From assembly GCA_948442365.1 (NCBI GenBank), contig CAOJRU010000014.1, forward strand, positions 1 to 48,181: DNA of 48,181 bases. Reading direction: 5' to 3'. The notes under the pieces were generated by a model. That model did not search any database. It was given only the letters and a program-made list of their open reading frames with translations, and was not told the DNA's origin. Origin of the DNA: an uncultured Clostridium sp. (GTDB lineage Bacteria > Bacillota > Clostridia > TANB77 > CAG-508). A program made the position numbers and the translations under genes. This document shows positions 9,872-18,960 of this stretch, in pieces. Numbering within the stretch: position 1 is the first letter of the stretch; the number at the start of each line of letters is the position of its first letter.

Positions 9872-10034
9872 ACTTACCACCACCTTTCTTTTTTAATTAT
9901 ACAACACTTATTCGAATTAGTATGTAAAATTTTACTTTCTTTGTGTTGTTAGGCAATATTTAATCATATGTTCCATAATTTGTCAAGAAAAAAACAATAA
10001 AAAATTTGAATAATTATAATAATCAATTTAATAT

Positions 10035-10081
10035 AAAAAGGCAAAGGAGTTCCTTAGTTAAACCTAAGGAAGCCCTTTGCC
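10035..10081 (-). terminator. Terminator after the ABC exporter genes
   Basis: On the minus strand GGCAAAGG...CTTAGG pairs with CCTAAG...CCTTTGCC and is followed by T5. It lies 43 bases past the stop of the second exporter gene. Confidence 0.8.
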
Positions 10082-10123
10082 TGACTCACTTCATCATTTC
10101 TGTAAGATAAACACTATCCTACG

Positions 10124-11872
10124 CTATTCTACCAACCCACTATAATAAGCATGATACAACTTGCTATAATAGCCATCTGGTCGATTTACCAATTCATTAT
10201 GACTTCCTTGTTCCATAATTTCGCCCTGATTTAATACAATAATTTTATCCACATTTACAATAGTAGACAATCTATGAGCAATGAAAATAGAAGTCTTTTC
10301 TTTCGAAATCTTATCGACTGACTTTTGAATTAGCTCTTCCGTTTTGGTATCAATATTGGCTGTTGCTTCATCCAAAATAAAGATAGAAGGATTATGAGCA
10401 AATATTCTAGCAAATGCTAACAATTGTTTTTGTCCAGAAGAATAAGAATTTCCTCTTTCTTGTGAAATCTCATCTATTCCATTTGGTAAACCATTAATAA
10501 ATTCTTCGGCTGAAGCCAATTGTATCGTATTCCTAATATATTCATCTGAAAAATTCTTATTTAATTGAATATTATCTTTAATGCTTCTGGCAAATACAAA
10601 TGGATCTTGTAAAATAATCCCAATTTTTTCTCTTAAAGAACGCAAGTTAATATCTTTTATATTAATACCATCTAATAATATTTCACCTTTTTGTATTTCA
10701 TAAAAACGATTAATTAAATTCGTAATCGTCGTTTTTCCTGAACCAGTTTTTCCTACGAAAGCGATACTTTGTCCTGCTTCAATGGTAAAGCTAACATCTT
10801 TTAGAATCCAATTTTCTCCCTCATAAGCAAACCATACATTCTTAAATTCGATTTTTCCTTCTACTTCTTCTAATACAGTTCCTTTTTCAAAATCCTCTAA
10901 ATATTCTTTATGTTCTAATATTTCGTATATCTTATCAATCGAAACAAGTGCTTCTTGTATGGTTTCAAAATTTTCCACGAGACGATTAATTGGGTTAAAT
11001 ATTTGTTTAATATAGGTAACAAATACATAAATTAAACCTACATCCATCGATGCTCCTACGAAATGATTTAGAGTAGCCCAAACAATAATGGTTATTCCTA
11101 CATTTTCTAATATCATCATAATGGCAACTAATAGCGCTTCTGTTATACCTGTTGGAATTCTGGATTTCCAAAAAGCAGTACACAATTTATCACATTCTTT
11201 TTGTTTTTCATATTGTCGATTAAAAATTTTAATTAATTTCACACCATAAATTGATTCTGCCAAAAAGATATTTAATTTTGTTTTTACTTTTTTAGAATAT
11301 TCTTGCAATTTATTCGTAACTTTCGTAATAATTAGTGATGTTATAATAACCAAAGGAATGACTAAAAATGATAAAAGTGCTAATTTGTAATCTAAAGATA
11401 GCATCATAACAACAAATGCCATTATCATAATTATATCTTTAATAAAAGTTGTAATAACTTCTTTAAATAAGGTAGTAACATCTTCTACATCACTTGTTAT
11501 TCTAACAAAAAGTGTTCCTGCTGGTGTTTTATCATGAAAAGGAATATTGGCATATTGAGCATATTTGTATAACTTATTTCGAATAGAGTAAATAACATTT
11601 TCTCCCATCATACTAGTCGCTGTTGTAACAATAAAATTTAAAATGTTACCAACTATGACAATCCCAATATAAATAGCACCAATCATGCCAATTGTCATAA
11701 TTCCTTGTTGATATACGTTAGCACTTAAATAGTCATCAATTACAATTTTAATTAAGTATGGCTTTACCACTTCACCAATATTAATTAAAATTGCTAAAAA
11801 AGATATAATGGCTATGGCTTTCATTTGTGGTTTTAACATCTTATACATTCTTTGCCAAGTTTTATTTTTCAT
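10124..11872 (-). CDS. ABC exporter subunit with intact catalytic site
   Basis: About 582 residues: six-helix exporter membrane domain followed by a nucleotide-binding domain. Visible motifs: Walker A VGKTGSGKTT, Q-loop ILQDPF, signature replaced by YSSGQ, Walker B FILDEATANID with the catalytic Glu, and switch AHRLST. With its upstream partner it forms a heterodimeric exporter of the BmrC/BmrD or LmrC/LmrD type. I chose ATG at 11872 because AGAAGGGG precedes it; an upstream ATG at 11902 lacks a good site. The 44-base gap to the partner indicates one transcript, ended by the hairpin at 10035. The substrate (drug, peptide or lipid) cannot be told from sequence. Confidence 0.9.
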   Translation of the reverse strand: MKNKTWQRMYKMLKPQMKAIAIISFLAILINIGEVVKPYLIKIVIDDYLSANVYQQGIMTIGMIGAIYIGIVIVGNILNFIVTTATSMMGENVIYSIRNKLYKYAQYANIPFHDKTPAGTLFVRITSDVEDVTTLFKEVITTFIKDIIMIMAFVVMMLSLDYKLALLSFLVIPLVIITSLIITKVTNKLQEYSKKVKTKLNIFLAESIYGVKLIKIFNRQYEKQKECDKLCTAFWKSRIPTGITEALLVAIMMILENVGITIIVWATLNHFVGASMDVGLIYVFVTYIKQIFNPINRLVENFETIQEALVSIDKIYEILEHKEYLEDFEKGTVLEEVEGKIEFKNVWFAYEGENWILKDVSFTIEAGQSIAFVGKTGSGKTTITNLINRFYEIQKGEILLDGINIKDINLRSLREKIGIILQDPFVFARSIKDNIQLNKNFSDEYIRNTIQLASAEEFINGLPNGIDEISQERGNSYSSGQKQLLAFARIFAHNPSIFILDEATANIDTKTEELIQKSVDKISKEKTSIFIAHRLSTIVNVDKIIVLNQGEIMEQGSHNELVNRPDGYYSKLYHAYYSGLVE

Positions 11873-11916
11873 CTGTTTTCCCCTTCTTTTAACGTTAAGC
11901 ATTTTCTTGAAAATCT

Positions 11917-13662
11917 CTAATTTAAAAAGCTAGGTTCTGCTTTCGTAGATTGTTGTTCAAAAAATTCATAGTAAATTCCTTGTTTTTCTATTAATTCGTC
12001 ATGAACTCCTTGTTCCACTATATTTCCATTATCTAAAACAATAATTTTGTCACTTTGTTTGACATCTGATATTTTATTAGAAATAATAATACAAGTTCTA
12101 TCTTCTGTTAATTCTTTGATATTTCCTAACAAAGTTTGAGATGTTCTATTATCCAATGCTGAAAAAGTATCATCAAAAATAACAATACTACTATTTTTTA
12201 GAAAAGCTCTTGAAATAACGACTCTTTGTTTTTGTCCACCAGATAAATCAGAACCTCTTTCCCCTATTGTGGTTTTGATACCATCTGGCATTTGTTTGAT
12301 CTCATCATAAATAACTGCTTTTTTAGTACTTTCCTTAATTTCTTCTTCTTCGTATTCTTCTTTAAATAGACTAATATTATCTTTTAAAGTAGAAGAAAAT
12401 AGAAAATTATCTTGTGTAATATAACAAATGTTTTCTCTTAACGTCTCAATATCAATATCATTAATATCTTTACCATCTATCTTAATTTTTCCATTTGGAA
12501 TATTATACAATTTAGTAAGTAAATTCATCAGTGTGGTTTTTCCACTTCCAATAGTTCCTATGATTCCTAAGGTTTCTCCTTTTTTGATTTCAATATTAAT
12601 ATTTTCCAATGCTTTCTCTAACATTCCTGGATAATTAAAATTCAAATCTTGAATGATAATATTTCCTTCTAATTTTTCCTTTATTTTACTTCTTTCTACC
12701 GTTATTTTTTCTTTCTCTAAGGCATACACTTTATCCAATCTTTGATAGGAAATCTGTGCTCTTTTAAATCTGGATATTAAGGTTGGAATCCAAGTAACTG
12801 GGTTTACAAATAAAGCAATATAACCATTAAAAGTTACTAATTCTCCTACCGTGATGGTTCCTTCTAAAACTAAATGGGAACCATAAATAAAAGAAATGGC
12901 ATAACAAAGCCCAAAACAAATATCAATACTAGCTGTTAATAAATTAGAAAATACATCTACGGCATTATCACTTTGTCTAACTTGTCTATTTTTTAATATA
13001 AAGTTCTTTAACTGGCTTCCTTCACAGGAATAAGCTTTGGTTGTTCGAATACTATCTGTACTTTCTTGTATGTATTCTGATAACTCTGTAAATTTATCTT
13101 GTGCTTTTTTAAAATTAATTTCTACATATTTCTTAATTTTTACGACTAAAAAGGAAGCAATGATAATAGGACATAGCGTAGCCATTGTCAAATATAAATT
13201 CACGCCTTGTGCCATTTGAAAAGTAGCAATGATAAAAGTAAAAATAGTTCTAGATCCATGTGATAAAATTCTATACACGGCACTTCTTATTTCATTCGTA
13301 TCTTTTACGAAATAAGACATAATTTCTCCATTTTTTATTTTTTGTATTTCCTTTACTTTTAATTTCATAAATCGTTCAAACAATTTAATTTTAATATCTC
13401 TTTCAAAGCCTCTACTAATATAAGTTTCATAATACTTCCACCCAAGTCTTACCAACAAGTAAAGTACACATATTCCTAATAAGTAATATGTGTTTACTAA
13501 AATTGCCTGCTTATTGGCCTCCATATCATATAATTGATCTACAATACTTCCTATAATTCTAGCAGGGCAAGTTAACAAATAAATATTAACTGCTAGCAAT
13601 ACTAATTGTAATAATATTTTCCATTTGTACCCTTTTAATGTATCTATTATAACTTTTTTCAT
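11917..13662 (-). CDS. ABC exporter subunit with degenerate catalytic site
   Basis: 581 residues, same architecture as its neighbour. Walker A GTIGSGKTT and signature DLSGGQ are canonical, but the Walker B region reads VIFDDTFSALD with Asp in place of the catalytic Glu, and the switch region reads ISNKIS without the usual His. The partner has the complementary pattern (good Walker B and switch, poor signature). The pair therefore has one consensus ATP site and one degenerate site, the known arrangement of asymmetric heterodimeric exporters. AAAGGA precedes ATG at 13662. Confidence 0.9.
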   Translation of the reverse strand: MKKVIIDTLKGYKWKILLQLVLLAVNIYLLTCPARIIGSIVDQLYDMEANKQAILVNTYYLLGICVLYLLVRLGWKYYETYISRGFERDIKIKLFERFMKLKVKEIQKIKNGEIMSYFVKDTNEIRSAVYRILSHGSRTIFTFIIATFQMAQGVNLYLTMATLCPIIIASFLVVKIKKYVEINFKKAQDKFTELSEYIQESTDSIRTTKAYSCEGSQLKNFILKNRQVRQSDNAVDVFSNLLTASIDICFGLCYAISFIYGSHLVLEGTITVGELVTFNGYIALFVNPVTWIPTLISRFKRAQISYQRLDKVYALEKEKITVERSKIKEKLEGNIIIQDLNFNYPGMLEKALENINIEIKKGETLGIIGTIGSGKTTLMNLLTKLYNIPNGKIKIDGKDINDIDIETLRENICYITQDNFLFSSTLKDNISLFKEEYEEEEIKESTKKAVIYDEIKQMPDGIKTTIGERGSDLSGGQKQRVVISRAFLKNSSIVIFDDTFSALDNRTSQTLLGNIKELTEDRTCIIISNKISDVKQSDKIIVLDNGNIVEQGVHDELIEKQGIYYEFFEQQSTKAEPSFLN

Positions 13663-13703
13663 AAATTACATCCTTTTCGTTTGTTAATTGAATCATTTAT
13701 TTT

Positions 13704-13859
13704 TTAGTTACTATTTTTGTTTTCTATTTTATGATAAATGGCATCATTATTAAAACCAAAACTAGCGTTAAGATTCATTTGTTGATTCTCCATTTGATAG
13801 TTTAAATTCATCAAATTAATTTCATCTTGCAAACTAAATTCATCAAAATCGAATTTCAT
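13704..13859 (-). CDS. Small uncharacterised protein, 51 residues
   Basis: A short open frame starting MKFDFDEFSLQDEINLMNL and ending IENKNSN, behind a very strong AAAGGGAGG site eight bases from ATG. It is acidic at the start and rich in Asn, Gln and Met. It begins 67 bases past the stop of acetate kinase 1 on the same strand. No family is recognised and no membrane segment is seen. It is called from the ribosome binding site and clean frame only. Confidence 0.5.
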   Translation of the reverse strand: MKFDFDEFSLQDEINLMNLNYQMENQQMNLNASFGFNNDAIYHKIENKNSN

Positions 13860-13926
13860 AATCGATTCCTCCCTTTCTATCTATCAACCTGATTCTTTTC
13901 TATTTTCCTTAAAGTAGATGTTATTG

Positions 13927-15118
13927 TTATTTCACTAATCGTTGTGTTTCTTTGGCAATCATCAATTCCTCGTTTGTTGGAATAACATATATCTTAACTT
14001 TAGAATTTGGTTTGGAAATCACTTTTTCCTCACTTCTTACGTTATTAGCTTCGACATCCATTTCTACTCCCATAAATTCTAATTGTTCACAAATTCCTTT
14101 TCGAATATTAATTTGATTTTCTCCAATACCACCAGTAAATATAATATAGTCTACTCCCTTCATAGCTACTGCATATTTTGCAATATAACTTGCTATCGCA
14201 TATTTAAAACTATCTAATGCAATTTTTGCTCTTTCATCCCCATTATTTCCTGCTGTTTCAATTTCTCTAAAATCTGGCACTAACCCTGAAATTGCTTGCA
14301 CCCCTGATTGTTTATTTAAAATATTTTCCATTTCTTCTGCTGCTATCTTTTCTTTTTTCATAAGATACAAAAGAATGGATGGGTCTAAGTCTCCACATCT
14401 TGTTACCATTGGAATACCTCCGAAGTGGTGTTAGTCCCATACTGGTGTCAACTGATTTTCCACCTTCAATAGCACAAATACTAGCTCCTTGTCCTAAATG
14501 GCAAGTTACAATTTTCATATCTTCAATTGGTTTATTTTCTATTTCTGCTAACCTCTTTGAAACAAACATATGAGAAGTTCCATGAAATCCATATTTTCTT
14601 ACCCCATATTTCTCGTAATATTCATAAGGAATTGGATAGATGTATCTTTGTTTTGGAATGGATTGATGGAAAGCGGTGTCAAATACGCCTACCATTGGTT
14701 TATTTGGCATTACACTTTTGCATGCCTCAATTCCTAAGATACAGGCTGGGTTATGTAGTGGTGCTAAATCTGTGCATTCTTTTAATACGTTTACTACGGT
14801 ATCATCAATGACAACAGATTCTGCGATTTTCTCTCCTCCATGTACTAAACGATGTCCAATTGCTTCAATTTCATCTAAACGATCGATTACTTTATATTCT
14901 GGATTGGTTAATTGCTCTAATGCAAATTCAATTGCTTCTGTATGGTTGTAAGCTGGATGATCTATTTGCTTCTTCTGCCCTTGTGCTTTATGGGTAATAA
15001 AAGCTTCTTTTTCTCCTATCCTCTCATATTTTCCGGAAGCTAATACTTCCTCTGTTTCCATATCAATTAATTGGTATTTTAAAGATGAACTTCCACAATT
15101 TAATACTAATATTTTCAT
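13927..15118 (-). CDS. ackA: Acetate kinase, copy 1 (+1 recoded)
   Basis: Converts acetyl phosphate and ADP to acetate and ATP. With one C skipped at 14422 the gene encodes 396 residues, exactly the length of the intact second copy. Motifs: NCGSSSLKYQL at the start, GHRLVHGGE, PLHNPA, VFDTAFHQ, KYGFHGTSH, HLGQGAS and, after recoding, PLGGIPMVTRCGDLDPS and FTGGIGEN. Read literally it breaks after TSMGLTPL and ends in an unrelated tail. It lies 58 bases downstream of copy 2 in a pta-ackA-ackA array. ATG at 15118 follows AAAGGAAG. Confidence 0.92.
14420..14422 (-). other. CGG +1 recoding site in ackA copy 1
   Basis: Zero frame reads CCA CTT CGG AGG TAT TCC. Removing the C reads CTT GGA GGT ATT CCA (LGGIP). 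The neighbouring paralogue reads CCT TTA GGT GGA ATT CC at the same place, an internal control that fixes the position of the extra base. It is codon 233. Confidence 0.92.
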
Positions 15119-15140
15119 TTAAAATCTTCCTTTCTTAATT

Positions 15141-15175
15141 GGTTGCCAATGGTTTTCTAAGTTTAAATGGCAACC
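15141..15175. repeat. Hairpin between the two acetate kinase genes
   Basis: Arms GGTTGCCA (15141-15148) and TGGCAACC (15168-15175) lie in the 58-base gap. There is no T run on the minus strand, so it looks more like an RNA processing or stability hairpin than a terminator. Confidence 0.5.
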
Positions 15176-15176
15176 T

Positions 15177-16367
15177 TTATCTTACTAATTTTAAGGTTTC
15201 TCTTGCTATCATTAATTCTTCATTGGTTGGTATTGTATAGATTTTTACTCTTGAATCAGAGGTAGAAAGTTCTGCTTCTTCTCCTCTTATTTTATTTTTT
15301 TCATCATCTATTTTAACGCCTAAAAATTCTAATTGCTCACAAATTGCCTTTCTGGAGATAGGACCTTTTTCGCCAACACCAGCTGTAAAAGTTAAAACGT
15401 CAATTCCGCCCATAGCCACTGCACATCTTGCTACATAACAAGCCGTTAAATAGTGGTATACATCTAATGCTAATTGTGCTTGTTTTCCCCCTGATATTGC
15501 TTCTTTTTCAATATCTCTAAAATCAACAGATACACCAGCTATACCATAGGCCCCTGCTTCTTTGTTTAGCACAAAATTCATGTCATCTGCAGATAAATTT
15601 TCCTTTTGCATTAGATATGTAAGAATGGATGGGTCTAAATCTCCACTTCTGGTTCCCATAGGAATTCCACCTAAAGGCGTTAATCCCATACTGGTTTCTA
15701 CTGATTTTCCATCTTTAATGGCACAAACACTACAGCCTTGCCCTAAGTGGCAATTTACAATTTTTAAATCTTGGATGTGTTTTCCCATAATTTCAGCCAC
15801 TCGATGAGAAACATATTGATGGGATGTTCCATGAAATCCATATTTTCGAATGGCATATTTTTCATAGTATTTATATGGAATTGGATAAATGTACTTTTCT
15901 TTGGATATGGTTTGATGAAATGCGGTGTCAAATACAGCTACCATTTTCATATTTGGTACTATTTTTTGACAGGCTTCTATTCCTAAAATGCAAGCTGGAT
16001 TATGTAATGGTGCTAAATCAGAACATTTTTTAATTTCTTCTATGACTTCATCTGTTATCCTAACAGAATCACTGAATTTTTCTCCACCATGTACAACTCT
16101 ATGGCCAATTCCTCCTAATTCTTCTAAACTATGAATCACACCATAATTTTCATTGGTTAATCTGTTTAGTACAAAGGCAATTGCTTTTTCATGATTTTTC
16201 GCTGGGTGCTCAAATTTGTGTGCTTCTCCCTTTACCTTATGAGTCAAAAACGAATTTGGTTGACCAATTCTTTCAAAATATCCTTTGGCTAACATTTTTT
16301 CGGTTTCCATATCAATTACTTGATATTTTAAGGATGAACTTCCTGAATTTAAAACTAATATTTTCAC
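15177..16367 (-). CDS. ackA: Acetate kinase, copy 2 (intact)
   Basis: 396 residues with all acetate kinase signatures uninterrupted: NSGSSSLKYQV, GHRVVHGGE, VFDTAFHQ, KYGFHGTSH, NCHLGQGCS, PLGGIPMGTRSGDLDPS and FTAGVGEK. The start codon is GTG at 16367 behind AAAGGAG. It follows pta by 74 bases and precedes copy 1. The two copies are clearly similar along their length, so this is a tandem duplication. It contains no in-frame CGG. Confidence 0.96.
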   Translation of the reverse strand: MKILVLNSGSSSLKYQVIDMETEKMLAKGYFERIGQPNSFLTHKVKGEAHKFEHPAKNHEKAIAFVLNRLTNENYGVIHSLEELGGIGHRVVHGGEKFSDSVRITDEVIEEIKKCSDLAPLHNPACILGIEACQKIVPNMKMVAVFDTAFHQTISKEKYIYPIPYKYYEKYAIRKYGFHGTSHQYVSHRVAEIMGKHIQDLKIVNCHLGQGCSVCAIKDGKSVETSMGLTPLGGIPMGTRSGDLDPSILTYLMQKENLSADDMNFVLNKEAGAYGIAGVSVDFRDIEKEAISGGKQAQLALDVYHYLTACYVARCAVAMGGIDVLTFTAGVGEKGPISRKAICEQLEFLGVKIDDEKNKIRGEEAELSTSDSRVKIYTIPTNEELMIARETLKLVR

Positions 16368-16441
16368 TCTTCTTCTCCTTTATTTTGATTTTGTAGGTTG
16401 AGCATTTTTCGAATTTTAATAACGTAGTAAGACGTAGATTT

Positions 16442-17449
16442 TCATTTGATTTTTTGGGCTTGGACAGCCGTAATCGCAATAACCCCTGCCACATCTTTAC
16501 TACTACAACCCCTAGACAAATCATTTACAGGTTTTGCAATACCTTGACAAAGTGGACCATAAGCCTCTGCCTTTGCCAACCTTTGAACCAATTTATAACC
16601 AATATTTCCTGTATCCAAATTAGGAAATATCAGAACATTTGCCATTCCTTTTAACGGACTATTCGGAGCTTTCAATTCTGCCACTTCTGGTACAATAGCA
16701 GCATCCAACTGCAACTCTCCGTCCACTAAAAGTTTATTATTTTTCTTCTTTACCAAATTAGTAGCATCAATCACCTTTTGTGTTAATTCAGACTTAGCAC
16801 TACCATAAGTTGAATACGAAAGCATAGCCACTCTTGGATCTTTTTCTACCAATTGTTTAAAACTTTCAGCAGAAGAAATGGCTATTTCTGACAAGCTTTC
16901 TGCATCTGGATTTTCATTCAAACCACTATCTGCAAAAATAAAAGTTCCTTCTTCTCCATACTCACAATCTGGCACTACCATGACAAAGAAAGCGGAAACC
17001 AATTTGGTTCCTTCTGCTGTCTTTAATATTTGTAAGGCTGGTCTTAAGGTATCCGATGTTGAATGAATCGCACCTGAAACAAGTCCATCTGCTCCAGTTT
17101 TATCATCTTTCACCATAAGCATTCCATAATAAACGGGATCTTTTACTAATTCTCTTGCTTTTTCCTGAGTCATTCCTTTATGTTTTCTTAATTCATATAG
17201 CAAATTAACATAGCCTTCATAGTTTTCTGAAGTTTCTGGGTCTACAATTTTAGCTCCTTTAATATCTATATTATTTTCTTTTGCTTTCTCTTCTATCTTT
17301 TCTTGATTTCCTACTAATACAATATTCGCATATTTTTCTTTTAATACTTGCTGGGTTGCTTCTAATATTCTAATGTCTTCTGCTTCTGGAAGAACAATGG
17401 TTTTAATTTCTTTTTTTGCTCTTTTCTTGACTTCTTCTATAAATGACAT
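16442..17449 (-). CDS. pta: Phosphate acetyltransferase
   Basis: 335 residues, the short single-domain form. It converts acetyl-CoA and phosphate to acetyl phosphate for the acetate kinases downstream. Visible signatures: VLPEAEDIRILEA near the N-terminus, DGLVSGAIHSTSDTLRPALQ, MLSYSTYGSA, and a C-terminus ending near NDLSRGCSSKDVAGVIAITA. First gene of the pta-ackA-ackA unit. ATG at 17449 behind AAGGAG, with a clear promoter at 17483-17511. Confidence 0.96.
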   Translation of the reverse strand: MSFIEEVKKRAKKEIKTIVLPEAEDIRILEATQQVLKEKYANIVLVGNQEKIEEKAKENNIDIKGAKIVDPETSENYEGYVNLLYELRKHKGMTQEKARELVKDPVYYGMLMVKDDKTGADGLVSGAIHSTSDTLRPALQILKTAEGTKLVSAFFVMVVPDCEYGEEGTFIFADSGLNENPDAESLSEIAISSAESFKQLVEKDPRVAMLSYSTYGSAKSELTQKVIDATNLVKKKNNKLLVDGELQLDAAIVPEVAELKAPNSPLKGMANVLIFPNLDTGNIGYKLVQRLAKAEAYGPLCQGIAKPVNDLSRGCSSKDVAGVIAITAVQAQKIK

Positions 17450-17482
17450 TTTTATTTCTCCTTCATCATTTCTCGCAATTAT

Positions 17483-17511
17483 ATTATATATGGAATTATC
17501 AAAAAGTACAA
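17483..17511 (-). promoter_or_regulatory. Promoter of pta-ackA-ackA
   Basis: -35 TTGTAC (17506-17511), 17-base spacer, -10 TATAAT (17483-17488), 33 bases before the pta start. Confidence 0.75.
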
Positions 17512-17543
17512 GTATTTTTTAGAATTCTTACTAATTTATTATT

Positions 17544-17682
17544 AAAGAATATTTATATTATTTTGCAACACTGCGTAAGCGACCAAACGAGCAATGCGAG
17601 TGCGATTGGAGCAACCTATTATTTTTATTTATTTAGGAGGTTGCTTTCGCACAAAGTGTAAAAAATAATATAAATATTCTTT
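17544..17682. repeat. Long imperfect palindrome upstream of pta
   Basis: Perfect 21-base outer arms (17544-17564 and 17662-17682) enclose GC-richer inner material with partial pairing (GCAACACTGCG against CGCACAAAGTG, GCAACCTA against TAGGAGGTTGC). It occupies most of the gap between the DUF4116 gene and the pta promoter. I see no gene in it. Confidence 0.7.
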
Positions 17683-17713
17683 GATTAACAGTATGGAATG
17701 TTTTATTAATAAT

Positions 17714-18226
17714 TTATTCCATCATTTTCTTTATCTCTTCCTCTTGCCTTAATCTCCAAGATAAGAAATGGTAGGCTTGTTTATCTTGTTTTATGGCAAT
17801 TTCTGCTATTTCCTTATTATCTCTTAAACGATCACTTGCATATTTAATAATAGCGCCTTTATTTTTAACCGCTGCTTCAACCACTTCTTCATCATCTCTT
17901 AAGTCTTCTGCTACATAATATAAAGCTTGTCCATATTGTTTACAACTTTCTAATACCAATTCTTTATCTGCTCTTAATTTTTCAGAAGCATAACAAATTG
18001 TCCAAGCAGCACCTCGTAATCCCATTGCTACTATTTCTTTATCATCTTTTAAACGTTCGCTTGCAAATTCTAAAGCTTCACTATCTTGTTCTAAGGCTAC
18101 TTTTACAACTTCTTTATCATCTTTTAATCGTTCTGATACAACATCTAAAAATTTTCCATTTTCCTTAACCGCTTCTAATATGTACTTTTTATCATCATTA
18201 TGTTGAATCACCTCTTGTATGTCCAC
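17714..18226 (-). CDS. DUF4116 repeat protein
   Basis: 170 residues built of about four to five repeats of roughly 34 residues, each with a core like SERLKDDKEVVKVALEQDSEAL. This is the DUF4116 helical repeat; its function is unknown, possibly protein interaction. It starts with GTG at 18226, one base past the trmB stop, behind GGGAGAT, so it is translationally linked to trmB. Confidence 0.85.
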   Translation of the reverse strand: MDIQEVIQHNDDKKYILEAVKENGKFLDVVSERLKDDKEVVKVALEQDSEALEFASERLKDDKEIVAMGLRGAAWTICYASEKLRADKELVLESCKQYGQALYYVAEDLRDDEEVVEAAVKNKGAIIKYASDRLRDNKEIAEIAIKQDKQAYHFLSWRLRQEEEIKKMME

Positions 18227-18227
18227 C

Positions 18228-18899
18228 TTATCTCCCTCTTTCTAATTTTGCAATACATGCTTTTATTTTTATTCCTTGTTCGGAGAACATTTTCTCATGT
18301 TCTGTTTCAATATTTTTTTCAAAAATTGGCTCTTGTTGTAAATCATATGTTTTAGTTAAAATTTTAAATCCACTTTCTTGTAGATAGCCCAAACTTGCTT
18401 CAAATAATTCGTCATCATCTGTCTTGAAATAAATCTCTCCATGTGATTTTAAAAATTGCTTATATTTTTCTAGTTGAATAGAATGTGTTAATCTTTTCTT
18501 TCTATGTTTCCCTCTTGGCCAAGGATTACAAAAATTAATGTATATTCTTTCTACTTCATCTTGTTGGTCTAAAATTAAAAGGATTCTTTCAATGTCAAAT
18601 CTAGTTATTATAATATTCTTGGGTTCAAGATTAGCTTCTTGATATGCTTGTTCTATATTTCTTTTGGCTAATCCTAACATGGCATCTACTAAATCAATAG
18701 CAATATAATTAATATTTGGGTTTTCTACCGCTAATTTCGCCATAAATTGCCCTTTTCCACATCCTAATTCTAAGTGCAATGGCTGTTCTTCTTTTTCAAA
18801 TTGCTTTTTCCATTTTCCTTTGATTTTTTCTGGTTCGTCTATATAAAATTTACTTGCTTCTAATTCTGGTCTTGCCCATTTTTTATATCGGATTCGCAT
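18228..18899 (-). CDS. trmB: tRNA (guanine-N7-)-methyltransferase
   Basis: 223 residues. Makes m7G46 in the tRNA variable loop using S-adenosylmethionine. SAM-binding motif LELGCGKGQF at about residue 42, IAIDLVDAM, and the family signature INFCNPWPRGKHRKKRLTH. Followed directly by the DUF4116 gene. Confidence 0.95.
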   Translation of the reverse strand: MRIRYKKWARPELEASKFYIDEPEKIKGKWKKQFEKEEQPLHLELGCGKGQFMAKLAVENPNINYIAIDLVDAMLGLAKRNIEQAYQEANLEPKNIIITRFDIERILLILDQQDEVERIYINFCNPWPRGKHRKKRLTHSIQLEKYKQFLKSHGEIYFKTDDDELFEASLGYLQESGFKILTKTYDLQQEPIFEKNIETEHEKMFSEQGIKIKACIAKLERGR

Positions 18900-18960
18900 T
18901 TTTTATTTCATTTCCCTTCTTTTTTTACTTACTTATCTTTCTCTATCTATTCTTATGTTC

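Noticed and set aside
17450..17713. A tRNA or other known RNA gene in the pta upstream palindrome
   Set aside because: No cloverleaf, T-loop or CCA could be made; the region is explained by inverted arms.
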